Assembly (NCBI RefSeq): GCF_025766255.1
Contig: NW_026516701.1
Location: forward strand, 124,001 to 188,000
DNA length: 64,000 bases
Origin: Zychaea mexicana
Lineage: Eukaryota > Mucoromycota > Mucoromycetes > Mucorales > Lichtheimiaceae
Direction of reading: 5' to 3'
Both the position numbers and the translations under genes were made by a program. This document shows positions 1 to 12,358 of this stretch, piece after piece. How positions within the stretch are numbered: the first letter of the stretch is position 1; the number at the start of each line of letters is the position of its first letter. Below the pieces are notes generated by a model. The model had not been told where the DNA came from. It did not search any database and saw only the letters and a program-made list of their open reading frames with translations.

Positions 1-421
1 GCTTATGATCATTCGCATATTGTATGCTCTAGCTATAAATTTACCCTATTGCAAGCAAAAGGGTCTACTTTAAAAGTGACGCTATAGCTGATGAAAAATG
101 TAATGAAAAGGAATGGATAAATGTTTTTGTAAGCTCTGTAAATACTGCTATACCGCTGAAAAAATATGTAAATGTAAAGATCAATGTATCATAGTATGAT
201 ACTATTATTATGCATACTGTACTTAAAGAAATGCCGTTATCATAATAAATTTTCTGATCTCTACAAAGTCCTATATTATACAAGCACGATTAATAACGTT
301 GTTAGTGGGGAGCAAAGAAAGATGCAAATAAAACCTTCGCTTCTTAGATAGTATCATACAATAAAAACAGAAAGCAGTAGCCGAGCAGAGTATCTAAGAC
401 GTACAGCATCGGTTTCATTAC

Positions 422-1797
422 GTGCAAACGATGCATTTTTCTGACGTTGTGCATACTCCCGCTTCGGCGTGCGAGTCCCTGCCTTCTGAGCATACTCCCG
501 CTTCGGCGTGCGAGTCCCTGCCTTCTGAGCATACTGCCGCTTCGGCGTGTCAGTCCCTGCATGAGCAAACGGCCACTTCGGTGCGCGCGTCCCTGCATGA
601 AAACGCGGTCGAGGACACACCCATTGACGAGGATGTCCAGATGGAGGAGCCGTCGTATGACGATGAGCTCGCCAACTTAATGGCTTCCCTGACTTTGGGG
701 ATGGACGCTTCCGCGTGGTATGAAGATGATTCTTCTGCCATTCAAAACCCATACGCTTTGCAAACTCACGCTTCGGCATACGAGTCCCTGCACCAAGAGC
801 ATACTCCCGCTTCGGCGTGCGAGTCCCTGCCTGAAGAGCAAACCACCACTTCGGTGCGTGCGTCCCTGCCAATTGACAACACGGTTGAGGATACACTGAT
901 TCACGAGGATGTGCAAATGGAGGAGTCGTGCGACTCTATGTCGCAAGACGCTCAATTTTCCAACCCAATGCCTTCTCTCGCTTCGGTTGTGGACGCTCCC
1001 GTGGGGCCAGCTCAGGATGATTCCTTTGCAGTGCCTGTCCCGATGAGACAATACAGATCTGCGCAAGCCGCTTCTGCAAGTGTGCCTCTGCCAGATGACG
1101 ATGATGAACCCGCAGCCGGCGAGGATACACTTGAGGCTGGCGTTGTGCAAGCGGATGATGCGCTGTTTATCGGCAATCAACCCGTGTTTATGCCTTCTGC
1201 CGCTACGCGTGAGGACACTCCTGCTGTGCAGCCAAATGATGAGGGTATTGCCTCCTTTTGGTTTGAAATCTTACAACGGGCAACGGTGCTCGACGAAGAG
1301 GTCTCTGACCTCTTGAGTGCCGCAAATCCCGACATTCCTGCCACGACCATTACTTCCGCCACTATCACCACACAACCTGCCACGGCAACCGCCGTTGGAT
1401 CCGCCCCTCTGTCTCCGCCCTCCCCCTCCGGTGATGTTGATGTAGATGCCGTCCGTTTTCAGCTTCAAGCCGAAGCGGACGAGGATAATGCGTGGTTCGA
1501 CGAGTTGATCGGTAAGTTTTATTTACATTGATACATCATGAATCCACGCGTTGTATTTACCAATTCTAATGAATGCTTTGATTTTTTGGTCGATTACTAG
1601 GTGTTTTGTCGTGTCGTGTTGTCGGTGTTTTCCTCCTCTTCCTCCTGGTCCTCCTCTTCCGTTTGTTCTTACTCCTACTTTTCCGCTCTGCTGCTTTTTT
1701 CTTGGCGTTTTTCGGTGCGCCATATGGTGTATCTACGTGGGCAGCGTTTTCAATACGTGTTTATAGTGTGGCTGTAGGTATCAGGAGTAATCGTTAG
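422..1797 (+). CDS. Repeat-rich acidic protein with possible hydrophobic C-terminus (unassigned)
   Basis: I do not recognise a family. Exon 1 (422-1511) is a GC-rich open frame. A GTAAGT donor at 1512 and a TAG acceptor at 1599-1600 remove an 89-nt intron, and exon 2 (1601-1797) keeps the frame, giving about 428 residues. The N-terminal half has seven copies of a 12-13 residue motif (core ASACESLP or SVRASL) in two clusters. Each cluster is followed by a similar acidic stretch (core EDVQMEE), so a larger block was duplicated inside the gene. The centre is acidic and rich in Ser, Ala and Pro. Exon 2 encodes about 35 almost uninterrupted Leu/Phe/Val residues, which would make a tail anchor. That hydrophobicity comes from a pyrimidine-rich stretch and could be accidental. 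If exon 2 is not used, the protein ends at residue 369 inside the intron. Function unknown. Confidence 0.5.
452..870 (+). repeat. 39-nt coding minisatellite, two clusters
   Basis: Direct repeats with the core GCTTCGGCGTGCGAGTCCCT lie at 452-601 (four copies; the last two are 36-nt variants) and 761-870 (three copies). They keep the reading frame of the surrounding gene. The flanks of the two clusters also resemble each other, pointing to an older duplication of about 300 bp. Confidence 0.8.
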
Positions 1798-1984
1798 ATA
1801 CCAAATCTATTTTTTTAATATAGACTGCTATCTGTGCTGCTGTCTTTGTTGTGGCAGATACTTTCATGTCTGTCTTTGGACGCGAGTCCGTGTAGGACAA
1901 CAGGTAAATATAGATACCTTGATAACATCAGTTAAAGTCTTCCGTGTGTGCATGTCGTTGATTAAAGGGAGTTATTAATAGGTC

Positions 1985-2863
1985 ATGGCTGTTGCGGCCT
2001 TGTGTGCGCTGCACTCTGTGTGTGGCGACCGTCTGGCGGGACGGTTTTGGAAGACACCTCAGTGGATGGTTTCCTCGGGTAAAGGTAAGGGGTGGGTGAG
2101 GCATTGGTAGCACTGGCTACAGCCACCGGGGGTGAAGAGGTATGAAGAGCAATGGGGATAGCGAGGACGGCACAGCCGGTGGTGGGGAGGGGAACACCGC
2201 TCTGGTTGTTTGGGTAGCAGGAAAAACATCATCGAGGCACATGTACAGCGACGGTTCATGACAGCAATTGACAAACCCAAGGCGTCGGACTTGTATGATT
2301 ACGGGAAGTACTATATTTTCTTTAATACTCAATGAAAGACGAACATGTCAATAAGAAGAGACTTACCAACTAATAATCCTTTTTCCATTCACTCTTCCCT
2401 TCTTCATATCGCATTCAACTCGGATGTGGTGTGAAGAAGGCGAAGAAGCGCCAATTACTAGGAGTTTATGATATTCCTTCTTGAGGTTGTCTTTTCAGTC
2501 AGCTCCAGCTCATGTGGATGGTGTTCCTGCACACCCTTGCGACCAGAGTAGTGCTGTTCCACCAATCCCCGCCGCCCAAAGCTCTGCCGGAGCTATCCTC
2601 GCCCTTCATATCCTGGATCACCCACCGGTTGTAGTTCAGTGTGCCATGTAAGTCCCCGTTCATTCCCTTGCCTTTGCTTTGAGGATTCCTGAAGCTGGGG
2701 TGTCTTCCGTTGGCGAGTGGTGCCAGTGATGGTTACTACTGTGGGCTTTGGCGGCTTGGAACGTTCTCCCCTGGCAAGGGAGTGTTTCCGCTTGGAGGAG
2801 TGGAGAATCCCGTCTTTGGCTTGATCCTGGTCTCGGAGACGAAACCGGGTGTTTCCTGAAAGT
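1985..2863 (+). other. Coding-like fragments, probable unmodelled or decayed gene
   Basis: Several plus-strand stretches read like protein and are bounded by plausible splice sites, but I cannot chain them into one model. 1985-2077 starts with ATG and ends at a GTAAAG donor. About 2205-2331 is open and contains KASDLYDYGKYYIFF. 2498-2648 follows a TTTTCAG acceptor, contains GAILALHILDHPPVVV and ends at a GTAAGT donor. 2730-2863 follows a GCCAG acceptor in matching phase and contains DGYYCGLWRLG. The third and fourth join in frame across an intron at 2649-2729. Family unknown; this may be a real small gene or a remnant. Confidence 0.3.
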
Positions 2864-2929
2864 ACGCGCTTGATCTCCAAATAATCGAAACCTAAATTTC
2901 TCAAAAAAGTCAAAGACGTTCATTTCGAG

Positions 2930-4600
2930 TGGGTCGCTGCTGCTTCTGCTTCTGCTGCTATATCAAATCGGCGAAAAGAGTGTTTAAAAGAATGCTATTA
3001 TCACGAAGGCAAATCATCGAGCCGCGACAACTCATCAAGAATGTGGCACCTATCCCAAGTATTGGCATCCTGCCGGCCATGTCCAAGACGCGCATTCCCT
3101 TGGTCTTTACAAGCAGAACAATTCCATCGAGCGAAATTGGTATATCCGCTTCGCTTTCTATCAATCGAACCAAGGCAACCTATCGTTCATGTCATCAACC
3201 AAACCGTCATGATCGGTTATGTCTTTGAACAGAAGAGCAGCGACCAGATGTGCGATAGAAGAACATAGCAATATGGAGGAGACGCATGAAATCTACCAAC
3301 AATCGGTTCTCATGCGGAGGCTATCGACCTACAATCCGAGGATCACAGTATTCTTGACAGCAGTGTGACAGCGATTCAAGTATTAGCCGTGGATATCAAG
3401 TCTGGCAAATCGATATCACCAACTCAAGCTCAGGCGAACTGATAATCAGAAAGAAGCTGGTCAAGAAAGCTTTCTGAAGGTCGGACAGTTCAACTTGGTG
3501 TGCACAATCATGTTCCTATATGTCTCTATCTCCATGGACATGGACGTTTTACCATCCAATCTTCGAATGCGACAGCAGCCCAGCCCAGCCACGGAGGAGG
3601 CACTTTGGGGTTTGGCGGTCCCAATGTGAGGCTAGCACATTTCAGCTGCGAGGAGTAAGCAACTTTGAATGCGACAAAGCAACGGATGGCACCAATCTTT
3701 GTTCATCTACAACTGTTTCCCCCCCCCCATGCTGGTCAACAACAAGCGATCGGAAATCCAATGATAATCATCGAACGCGGCGAAACGACAGCACACACAG
3801 CCGAGGCATATCATCCGCGAGCATTTATGACGGCAGCAATCAACAAATAAATCAACGTTGCCGGAAAACGTCACATATGATACAACCACCCTAGTGACTC
3901 AACATCGTCCAACACACAATGACATGTCTGCCACTTCACAGGCCGGTCCATCCACGCGGCTATCTACAACACATGGTCTGCTGGCAATGATTGGCTTCAA
4001 CACTAGGTCCTTGGATAAGCAGCACACACAACAAAGCGGATCAATCAAACTTAATAACACTACCAACGATCACAAGAGGGAATTCCAAGGACGTGTCATT
4101 GTGAACTTGTAACGGCAGCAGCAAGTGACAGTACCTACAAAACGCTTGGCATGCAGCACACACAGCAATCCATATGGATCGTCAACGATGCTAAAGTGCT
4201 CAAGTAGTCAGTACGTTCATCGGCCATTTTTGCGGCTGTCGTCGACATACGACAAGTGCCAAGTTGGTCAACCAAACAGCACAACCAATGACTCACGGTT
4301 GTCATCAACATCCAATATAAGCAGTAGCAGCAGGACTACTCTCACCATCCAGATCCACATGAGCTCTGTGTGCGTCGTGCTGGCTAGCTCATCAATTGCG
4401 ACGACAATGCAGACACCAAAAGCTACAGCTCAACATGCCGTACTGTCGGTGTAGTAAAGATACTATGGACGAACCATTTCGGATACAAGCTTACAGAAAG
4501 CAGCTGCCACCTTACACACTGGTCAAGGCTTATTGTGCCAAATGCGAACGAACAATCCACGGATGCGATGCTCGCCATACGCGACCGTAAATGTCTGCAG
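2930..4600 (+). other. Low-confidence coding-like patchwork, no gene model
   Basis: Short open stretches in shifting frames on the plus strand (for example 3041-3268, 3521-3655, 3858-4112 and 4396-4590) have protein-like composition. Stops and frame changes break them and no consistent intron chain emerges. The stretch at 4396-4590 encodes two CxC/CxxC-type cysteine pairs. It could be a decayed gene or chance. I see no RNA gene or repeat here. Confidence 0.2.
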
Positions 4601-5608
4601 ACGTATCGTCAATACTGCAATTGTGGTAAGTTACTAATTTTTGACATGATTGACGGAATGTCATTGCCATGTGAAGAGCGTATATGAACTAAAGCACTGA
4701 TACGAAAATAGACCATCATTCAGCCTGTCACAAGAACTTACATCCTACATTGTCCCAAGTTCCTTTACCCTCTTTTCTTTTTCTATATGCTATTTTTCGC
4801 TTCATATGTCGTCCCCCCTCATTGATTGGTAAGTGCAACGATCGATTGGAAAAGCTGACAATGATTATTTCTAGTAGTATAGAAAAAAAACACCCCGTAT
4901 ACATCCTTATACATAAGCACAAAACCCCAACGGCACACACGGATCGGATTGGTACAAAACACGTCGACAGGTACAACCTTTGGTATACAAACTGAAAAAT
5001 ATATGACCAAAGTCGCCAGCTCAATATTAGCCTAAAAATCATGCACAGTCAAAAACATAATAGAAAAAAGATCATGCTAATCCATTCTTTTTGTAGCACA
5101 TACCGCCAATGAGGGACATCGACATTGAAGTTTTCTACTATTTACACCTCTTTTCTCATTCCTTTTCTTTAAGACAATAAACTATTGTCCATACATACAA
5201 TACAACTTATTCTGCTCTACATGAAGCTCACAATACATATTTTATTATAAAATCTTTGCTGTCAAATGATCACGTATTCTATACCTGGAAGCCCGCGTTA
5301 TAAATTTTGATGCGAGTCATCATATACACACATTATTGGCTGCAATGTAACTTTTATATAGAAGTCGCCGTCATATATAGCACCGTGCAAGTTGATACTG
5401 TAACATAGAAGACGCCTTCAAAATAATCGAGTGCCCTAACAAGCACGCGTGCATATTACAATAGTACCAGGCTAAATGTGAGTTCAAATCGTTTCACGAT
5501 AGGTATAGCTTTATTATATCTTTTCTCCTTTACTACAGCGTACACTTATACATCAAGTGTTTATGATAAAGATTAGCGAAGTGGCAACAATAGGCCCCTT
5601 TGCAAAAA
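4601..5608. other. Intergenic, AT-rich, nothing recognised
   Basis: No open frame with protein-like composition, no tRNA-like B box with a matching cloverleaf and no tandem repeat were seen. The right end is the 3' flank of the minus-strand lectin gene. Confidence 0.6.
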
Positions 5609-6702
5609 TTACGCCTCAAGAGGCTCAACAACCCACTGTTGGTTGTCATTTTCCGCTTCTTTGCGCTTGTACAAAAGAACCTTGGCACCCTCAGCATCAT
5701 CATCACCCTGTCAATCACAACAGATAAGAAAGGAAAAAGAAAGAAGCATTAATAACTCTTGTTCTTCTCCGCCATTCAAGTATTGCCCAAACTCCTTTGC
5801 TTTCTATTACCCTGATATCGAGTACCAGACGCGGGTCGGCACGTGCATAAATGAAGCCATCACGAAGACCGAATCGTTGGTTACTTGTCCTATATATAAA
5901 TTTCACCATAAAATCATGTCAGTCCGGTTCCACTGTGTACATCGCGCCACTGCTTGTATAACGTTGGCTCTTTTTTTGTATTACATTGTCAATTTACGAG
6001 GATATTGAACGATTTGCTTGTCGGATTTCAAGTCGCCTACACACACGACCATTTCCCATTAGCCACTTCCCGTTAAAGCCTCAACCTCTCAAGATTTTGG
6101 ATTTTTCAGGCTGCTACTATTATTGGTGCTTCAAACGCCACTCGTCCCCGATATCAACTTACCTCCAGAAATATCCAACACTATAAAATACCGCAAATAT
6201 AAAAGTCAAGTTTCTCGGTGCATACTTAAAAAGAATAGCAAACTGATATGGGTAATAGATATGAACTTACCGAGACCAGACTTCTTGTTGGTGACGAAAC
6301 CGTCAGCATAGCGCCAGAGTTGATTATCGTTATCCTCAGCATCAGCTGCTTTCTAATGTTTTCGTTCAACAAGCGCGCATGCATGTTTTCGCTTCAGTAA
6401 TCACCGAAAAAGGTATCCACCCACTCATATCATGATATATACACCTCCACCTTAGTAACTTACCTGGCTCCACATGATCAACGAAGCTCCGGGCTAATAT
6501 AAAAGAAATCAATACGCGTATAAATATTTCCAGCAGCAGAGCCTTATCTGCTTTCTGGAGACTCAAATGAACATGACTCGGTCATATCCCTCGAGTGAGA
6601 AGGGGTGATACTTACGTCGGTCTTGCCATCGTCGATATCGAGGACGAGTCCGTTCTTTTGCGACTTGATGTAGAAGAAACCGTCAACAGGGAAACCAGGC
6701 AT
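5609..6702 (-). CDS. Ricin-B-like beta-trefoil lectin domain protein
   Basis: A small single-domain protein of 148 residues predicted to fold as a ricin-B/carbohydrate-binding beta-trefoil; ligand unknown. Seven exons close in phase: 6702-6616, 6493-6464, 6352-6271, 6180-6163 (18-nt microexon), 6036-5985, 5889-5811 and 5707-5609. Three trefoil repeats are visible, each with a GLVLDI or LVLDI strand followed by a QxW-type motif: DNQLWRY, a degenerate NQRFGLRDG, and DNQQWVV. The start MPGFPVDGFFYIKS is, as far as I recall, typical of small lectins common in Mucorales. There is no signal peptide, so it is probably cytosolic. Exon sizes are unusually small for a 148-residue protein. Family assignment is confident; the biological role is not known. 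Confidence 0.85.
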
Positions 6703-6790
6703 GTTTGATGTTTGTGTGAATGTGTTAGAGTTACAGAGAGAAAGAGAGAGAGGGAGAAAAAGGGCAAACCTTCTTGGCGAGCTTCCGCCC

Positions 6791-6803
6791 CCTTATTTAT
6801 GCC
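6791..6803 (-). promoter_or_regulatory. Possible TATA box of the lectin gene
   Basis: On the minus strand GCATAAATAAGG lies about 90 bp upstream of the ATG at 6702, next to a GC-rich block. The position fits a short leader. There is no direct evidence of promoter use. Confidence 0.3.
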
Positions 6804-6949
6804 AGCCAGCTGGCCGGTTGTGCACACAGTAACACACTGCAGCGCTTCTTCTTGTGCGGACATCGCGACCAAAAAATAAAAGGTTACACGGCAGCTTAGT
6901 TGCCTAGTCTCCAAAAGGACATCGGCTCTTTTTCTGGGATTACACATGT

Positions 6950-8690
6950 GGAGTTCGCGACTTTCCCCCTCTCTCTTTTTCTCTGTCTGTCTCAGACCCT
7001 TCTTTTGTGTGTGCTACCCGGCCGCACGCACTTTCATACCGGCCCGAGCTCAACCGCTGGGTGATGCCGAAGGACGATCTTCCTCCACCTGTCCTATGCA
7101 TTCTCAAAAACGACAGCATTTCATAACACTTAATCAAGGTACACAATCTATTTCATATTTTATAAGTACGAGTGCTTTCGACTATACATTGTAAATAACC
7201 CACTTTTGAAAAGTGTTACTGTTGTCAACAGTTCCGACATTCTTGGTGCTTAAGATTCCTGATAGGCAAAGGAATAAAAAAGGTTCCGAGCTACGCCTGT
7301 AGCTAACAGAAACTTTGCTTGTCCGTTTGAACAATAAGACATCGATGGCGGGGACGACGGCAACAGAGAGGACGGTTGCTTTCGGGTTCCATAGGATCAA
7401 CCAGATATTTCAATGCGCGTCGAAAACAAACCCACAATGCTTGTGAATACAATACGTAACAAGACCATGAGCAAAGCATCCAGATATCAGAGTCAGGGTT
7501 GGCCGAGGTGTACATGTGCCTGTAATCGAGAAAAAGAAGAAAGAGGAGGGCTGTTTCCGACGAAGTATTCAAGTGACGGATGGATGTTTGATTTACCATT
7601 TCGGATGGCATATTGAAAAGAGCTTTTCGGTCATCAACACAGCTTTAGGCAATGGATCACTCCATCGACATAGCAACAACACAGCAACACACGACAATGG
7701 CAAAATAGTATACACACTCAAATATCATCATCATCATTCTTTGGCGGTGGCCAGCGGCTTGACGTTCTAGACCTGGTGCATTTCAGAACTTTGGGGCAGA
7801 TCACTTTTGCTGGAGAAGGACACTTTGATCGTACTTGATGTGCGAAACTGGGGGCTGTAGGCCCCCTTTCTTGGGAGGGACGTTGATCCAATGTAAGCAA
7901 GGCAATGGCCGTGACGAGGTTAATATCCAACCGTGACTGAACCTTTTTCCCTAAAGGTTAAACAAAAAGAAAAATCTGACAAAGCCGCAAACAAAGAACA
8001 AGCAGCATACGAAGAAACACGCAGTATATGACAAAAGCAAAATAACCGGGCCCGGCGGCGCCCCCTTCTCCATGTCGCTCGGGCTTTTTTTATCCAACAT
8101 ATATAACGATCACGATCATGACCATTACCGCGTTTATTCGGGCGACGGCAGGCGATGACTGTTGTTGATCGTATACCGCTCACAAAGAAGGATAAACTCG
8201 CGCGCAGTATACGACAAAAGCATCCGCGCGTGCTCTCCTGTCGTAGTAAGTTCACAAATTACTGACCTATCCAACCATAAGTCTTTGAAGCTCACATTTC
8301 ACGTCTCAAATCAGGTTCGACAAAGTTTATTACCAAGATGATGATAGCCCCCCTCCTCTTTTTTTTCTTTTTTTTTTTTCTCAATACAACTATCTATTGG
8401 AAACAAACTCGTATATTTTCTTTCTAGGGAAAAGTTGGAGGGCATCATAAAATTTGGAATCGGGAGAGAGTTACTGTCAAAGAAGTGAATTGGCTACTTA
8501 CTGACAGAGAGAATCAAATGGAAGAAGAGGATAATTACTGTGGGCCCCTGTATATTGCTGGTCAAACAAAGAATTTGATCTCCCAGAAACACCTTCCCTT
8601 GCTTAATAAATAGGATGTATGTATAGATTGTCGCAGAGTACATGCACATAATGTTGAAGAGGGCAACAAAGCACATTACAAAAGGTTTTA
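6950..8690. other. Intergenic, no supported gene
   Basis: Pyrimidine-rich tracts (6955-7000, 8350-8385) and short overlapping open frames on both strands, none with a recognisable motif or splice chain. The left part is the promoter region of the lectin gene, the right end the 3' flank of the glutamate dehydrogenase gene. Confidence 0.5.
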
Positions 8691-8700
8691 TTATCGCCTT

Positions 8701-10993
8701 TTACGTCATAAATATCATGCCAGAGCCTTCATAGACAGTGGCAATCTTCTGAATTGCGTTGATATAGGCTGCAGTTCGGTAATCCACCTTCTTGAGATTG
8801 GCTGTTTGTCGAGTTTCTATGTGCAATAATGAGCATGTATCCAGTTGGTAAGATTGACACACTATATATAAGCCATAGTCACAAAAATGAGAGTCTTCTC
8901 ACCTTCACATGAACTGATCATGGTATCCTCTAGACCAGAATAAATCAAGTCTGCTTCTTCTGCACCATGAACTATCTGCTTGCGCTCAGCCTCTGTCAAG
9001 ACTCGGCCGGCATTCTCCTCGACTACGGTCAGCAACTTTGTACGCACTGACTCGTCCCATTTCTTGTTCATGCGACCAAAGCGGACATGGGACAAATTTT
9101 TGAGCCATTCAAAGTAAGATACGGTGACACCGCCGGCATTGAGTAACAAGTCTGGAATGACAACAATGCCACGCTTTTCCAAAAGTTCGTGTGCCCCAGG
9201 AGTCATGGGACCATTGGCAGCTTCACCAACAATCTTGGCCTTGATCTTATCAGCATTGCGCAAACCAATTTGTCGCTCCAGTGCAGCTGGAATAAGGATG
9301 TCACAATCGCGTTCAAGCACTTGCGTGGGTTCATCAATGATTTCCACGCTGTCTGAATAGCCGCGGAAGCTGCCTGTGGAGCGGTGATGCTTAAATAGCG
9401 CTTCAATATCCAGCCCATGGCGATCGAATACAGAACAGTCGCGTTCGCCGATACCAATCACCTTGGCACTGATGTAAACATGAAAAATTGATATCCGTTG
9501 AGTTTTTTTGCCCCTTCACCTGCTACACTTGCGCCACTTTGCCATCGTGTCTCAGTTGCTCTTCTCCACCTGATATTACCCATTGCTTTCAAAAAACTTG
9601 GCAGCATAGTAGCCAACATTACCGAAACCTTGAACGATGACGGTCGTATCCTTAATTTTGCCGGTCAAACCTGTCAATTTTTGGATTTCGGGATATGTAA
9701 GGAACTCACGGACACCCTATAACGTAGATGTTCGTCAGGTCGGATTAAAATTGTATTATATTGTGTTTGCTTTCTTTTTCTCGATCGCGATCTAGAGTAT
9801 ATAGACTTACATAGTATACACCAAGACCAGTGGCTTCTGTACGACCACGCACACCGCCCTGTGCTAGTGGCTTGCCAGTAACACAGCCCTGCGCATTGAT
9901 GTCGTCGGGGTTAAACTGACGATAGGTATCCATAATCCACGACATTTCTCTTGGGCCTGTGCCGACATCTGGTGCTGGCACGTCCACGCCTGGGCCAATA
10001 AACTTCTTTTGACACAGCTCCATTGTGTAGCGGCGGGTTATTCGCTCCAGCTGGTCCAATGTATAGCGTGATGGGTCAATCTTGATACCGCCCTTGGCAC
10101 CACCGACTAGGAAAAAAGAAGGGTGCGCGTCCAAACATTTGTAAAGGTGCATATATCTGAAACGGTTTTTTACCAAGACACTCACATGGTACATCAACTA
10201 CAGCACATTTATACGTCATTAGTGACGCCAGAGCTACAGATGGGTTGAAGGTTTAGAGAAGCTTCCATTAGTAAGTGTTTGTTACTGGGAGGTCAAGATA
10301 AAGGCAGTGATGACGGGATTTCTTTTACCTTCCACTTCTTGTAGATCTACTTCCTCGGAGTATCGGATGCCTCCCTTAACAGGCAAGCGGTGACGAGAAT
10401 GCTGAGCGCGGTAGCCTGATATGATACGCCATGAACATTTTTAGCTCCTCATCGTCCTCGTTTCCCGCGTTTATCAATAATTTTGCAATTTATTCCTGTA
10501 ATATAGCTTGAAAACGGTACCTTCAATCACCTCAGTCCTTCCATCATCCAATTCTATAGGAAAAGTGACACGAATCATACTGTCGACGGCACGGATATGA
10601 CTGAGTGTGCCTTCAGATACGTTGCTCAGCTTGGCAGCATGGTCAAAGTAGCTTTCCACAGACTGCAAAAAGTGTGGCTCATGAGATTCGCATGCAGTTT
10701 GCGTAGCGGCTACAGTACAAATGAGCAGTTAGCGATAAACGCGTATTCGTACCCTCCCCACTCCACCCACTCTTATATTAACAGTCTTACCTGTCGTCAT
10801 GAAGCGAGGTCTGTCACAGACATGTTTCCATCCAACACAAGCTGCATTCCTGTCAGCATGTTGTCAAATATTAGTAACAGTGCTATGATTCTAGTTTGCG
10901 GATAAGGAAAGGGGACATGCGACCTATATGTGGCATATACCTTAATGAACCGGCAGGGAGAAGGGTTGGCAATCGACGACACAAGTAAGCCAT
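8701..10993 (-). CDS. Glutamate dehydrogenase, animal-type hexameric, mitochondrial
   Basis: Interconverts glutamate and 2-oxoglutarate plus ammonia with NAD(P), linking nitrogen metabolism to the TCA cycle. Nine exons close in phase: 10993-10941, 10849-10791, 10709-10521, 10415-10329, 10233-10186, 10106-9811, 9716-9580, 9468-8903 and 8816-8701; 516 residues. The N-terminus [15 protein letters not shown] is Arg-rich and fits a mitochondrial presequence. Visible motifs are PVKGGIRYS (substrate-binding), FGGAKGGI with the catalytic lysine, [14 protein letters not shown], the Rossmann signature QGFGNVG and [12 protein letters not shown]. The region after [19 protein letters not shown] and the C-terminal [11 protein letters not shown] match the antenna-type, roughly 500-residue GDH of animals rather than the roughly 450-residue NADP or 1000-residue NAD enzymes usual in Ascomycota. 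No frameshift seen. Confidence 0.95.
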
Positions 10994-12358
10994 GATGGTT
11001 GGAGAGTCTGGGAGAGAAAAGAAAAATGAAGAAAACAAAGATGCGAAACAAACGGAATAAGCAGCAGAATTTATTTATTTTCCCTGTTCCCCCACTTCTA
11101 TTTCGTGTAAGCACACACTTACTCTTGCAAACTTGATGCACCCCCTGAACCCATCAGAATCAAGACCAATCCTAATTTGCTGCTATTCACCACGTTGTTT
11201 CTTTTTTCTCTTTCACTTTCAACTTCTTCTCGTCTTCATTTGTGACTTGACGTGATTTCATTCCCGTCGCGAACTTTTATTACTGTATGCTTGTGCCGTC
11301 TGTCGAACCGGACGTGATTGTTATGGCAGGTATTGACTTTTTAAGAAGATATCGTCATCACCGTTGCCGTTGTCGTCGTCATGCACCGCGTTTGTTGGCT
11401 GCAAACCCGATGATCACCAAGTTTCCCACGGTGTTGTGGTTGGTCGAGATCCTATTTGCGCCAACAACATACCACCAACACAACAACAACGCCCTTCATC
11501 GTTTTGTTTCATCTAATTACCTTTACTTGCCCTTTAGTAGGTGGCCAGAACATGAAAAAAGCGAAACAAGAGGGTTGCTTGAATGTTGGTATAAATGATT
11601 TATCCGATGCGTAAAAGGGAGGTTTATGCGGAGCATTACGGAATAGGTAACATGTTGATGCACGCGTCATTATTACCAAACAGCTAATGAAAGGACACAT
11701 TTCCTGCTGCAGCAGCTTTATCAATGACGGGAAATGCTGATAGTCGAGCGCAGTAAAGGAAACTTTACAAGATTATATTGTCTTTTGCACTACAGATGTA
11801 CTTGGCGCAGACCATCGTTTTCGCTGTTATTTCTGCTGTACAACCTTGAACGGGACACCCTTTACAAGAGCCTATCGTGCTCGGCATTCCTGAAAAAGGC
11901 GCACTTCCGTCCCGTTATTGAAACAATGGGACGGAAGGAAGTCCCCGTTTGAGGCATGATGTGTACGCCACACGCGTAATATATTCTGCCCCACACTGCG
12001 CTTATAAAAGGTGGAGTTGCTGTAGGTGTCCGTTGGTAGGGTAATAACAACTCATTAGTTGCTGTTGCTATGCAACACACGGAATTATTATGCACAGGTG
12101 GGGAGAGGATTTAATTAAGGCACACATAGCAGCAGCGTTAAACGTCAATGGTTATTGAAGACAACCATGTGCCACTGAAGGCTGGCTTGCAGCAGTTATT
12201 GCACCGGCTGCATTGAGATATCAGCCAGTCAGCCCGTCAGGTCAATTCGAATCCAGTCACAGGAATTCAAAATTTGCTTTCCTCACTGTGTGTGTAAGGC
12301 TCTTTCTTTGACTCCACTCCCCTCTCATCAACTCTATATATATATATCAATTAACACA
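10994..12358. other. Divergent promoter region between GDH and COX6
   Basis: The minus-strand GDH and plus-strand COX6 genes are divergently oriented, so this 1.36-kb stretch holds both promoters. No open frame with convincing composition. A strong hairpin lies at 11904-11937 (listed separately). Confidence 0.55.
11904..11937. repeat. Perfect 10-bp stem hairpin
   Basis: CTTCCGTCCC (11904-11913) pairs with GGGACGGAAG (11928-11937). Inside the loop ATTG and CAAT can add four more pairs after a three-base bulge. It is about 420 bp upstream of the COX6 start. It could be a transcribed hairpin or a binding-site palindrome; no function is shown. Confidence 0.6.

Noticed and set aside
452..870. Regular direct repeats resembling a CRISPR array
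   Set aside because: Repeats are contiguous with no unique spacers, lie in a coding frame, and the DNA is eukaryotic.
354..896. Long minus-strand frames opposite the 39-nt repeats
   Set aside because: They exist because the repeat length is a multiple of three and lacks stops on both strands; the plus frame is longer and has an intron.
7718..7930. 70-residue minus frame in the lectin-GDH gap
   Set aside because: Ends in a simple-repeat-derived Asp run, no motif, no splice context.
12241..12262. TTCGAATCC as a tRNA B box
   Set aside because: The upstream 60 bp cannot be folded into a cloverleaf and no A box is present.
12334..12347. TATATATATATA as COX6 TATA box
   Set aside because: Only about 12-25 bp upstream of the ATG, too close to leave a normal leader; probably a simple AT run.
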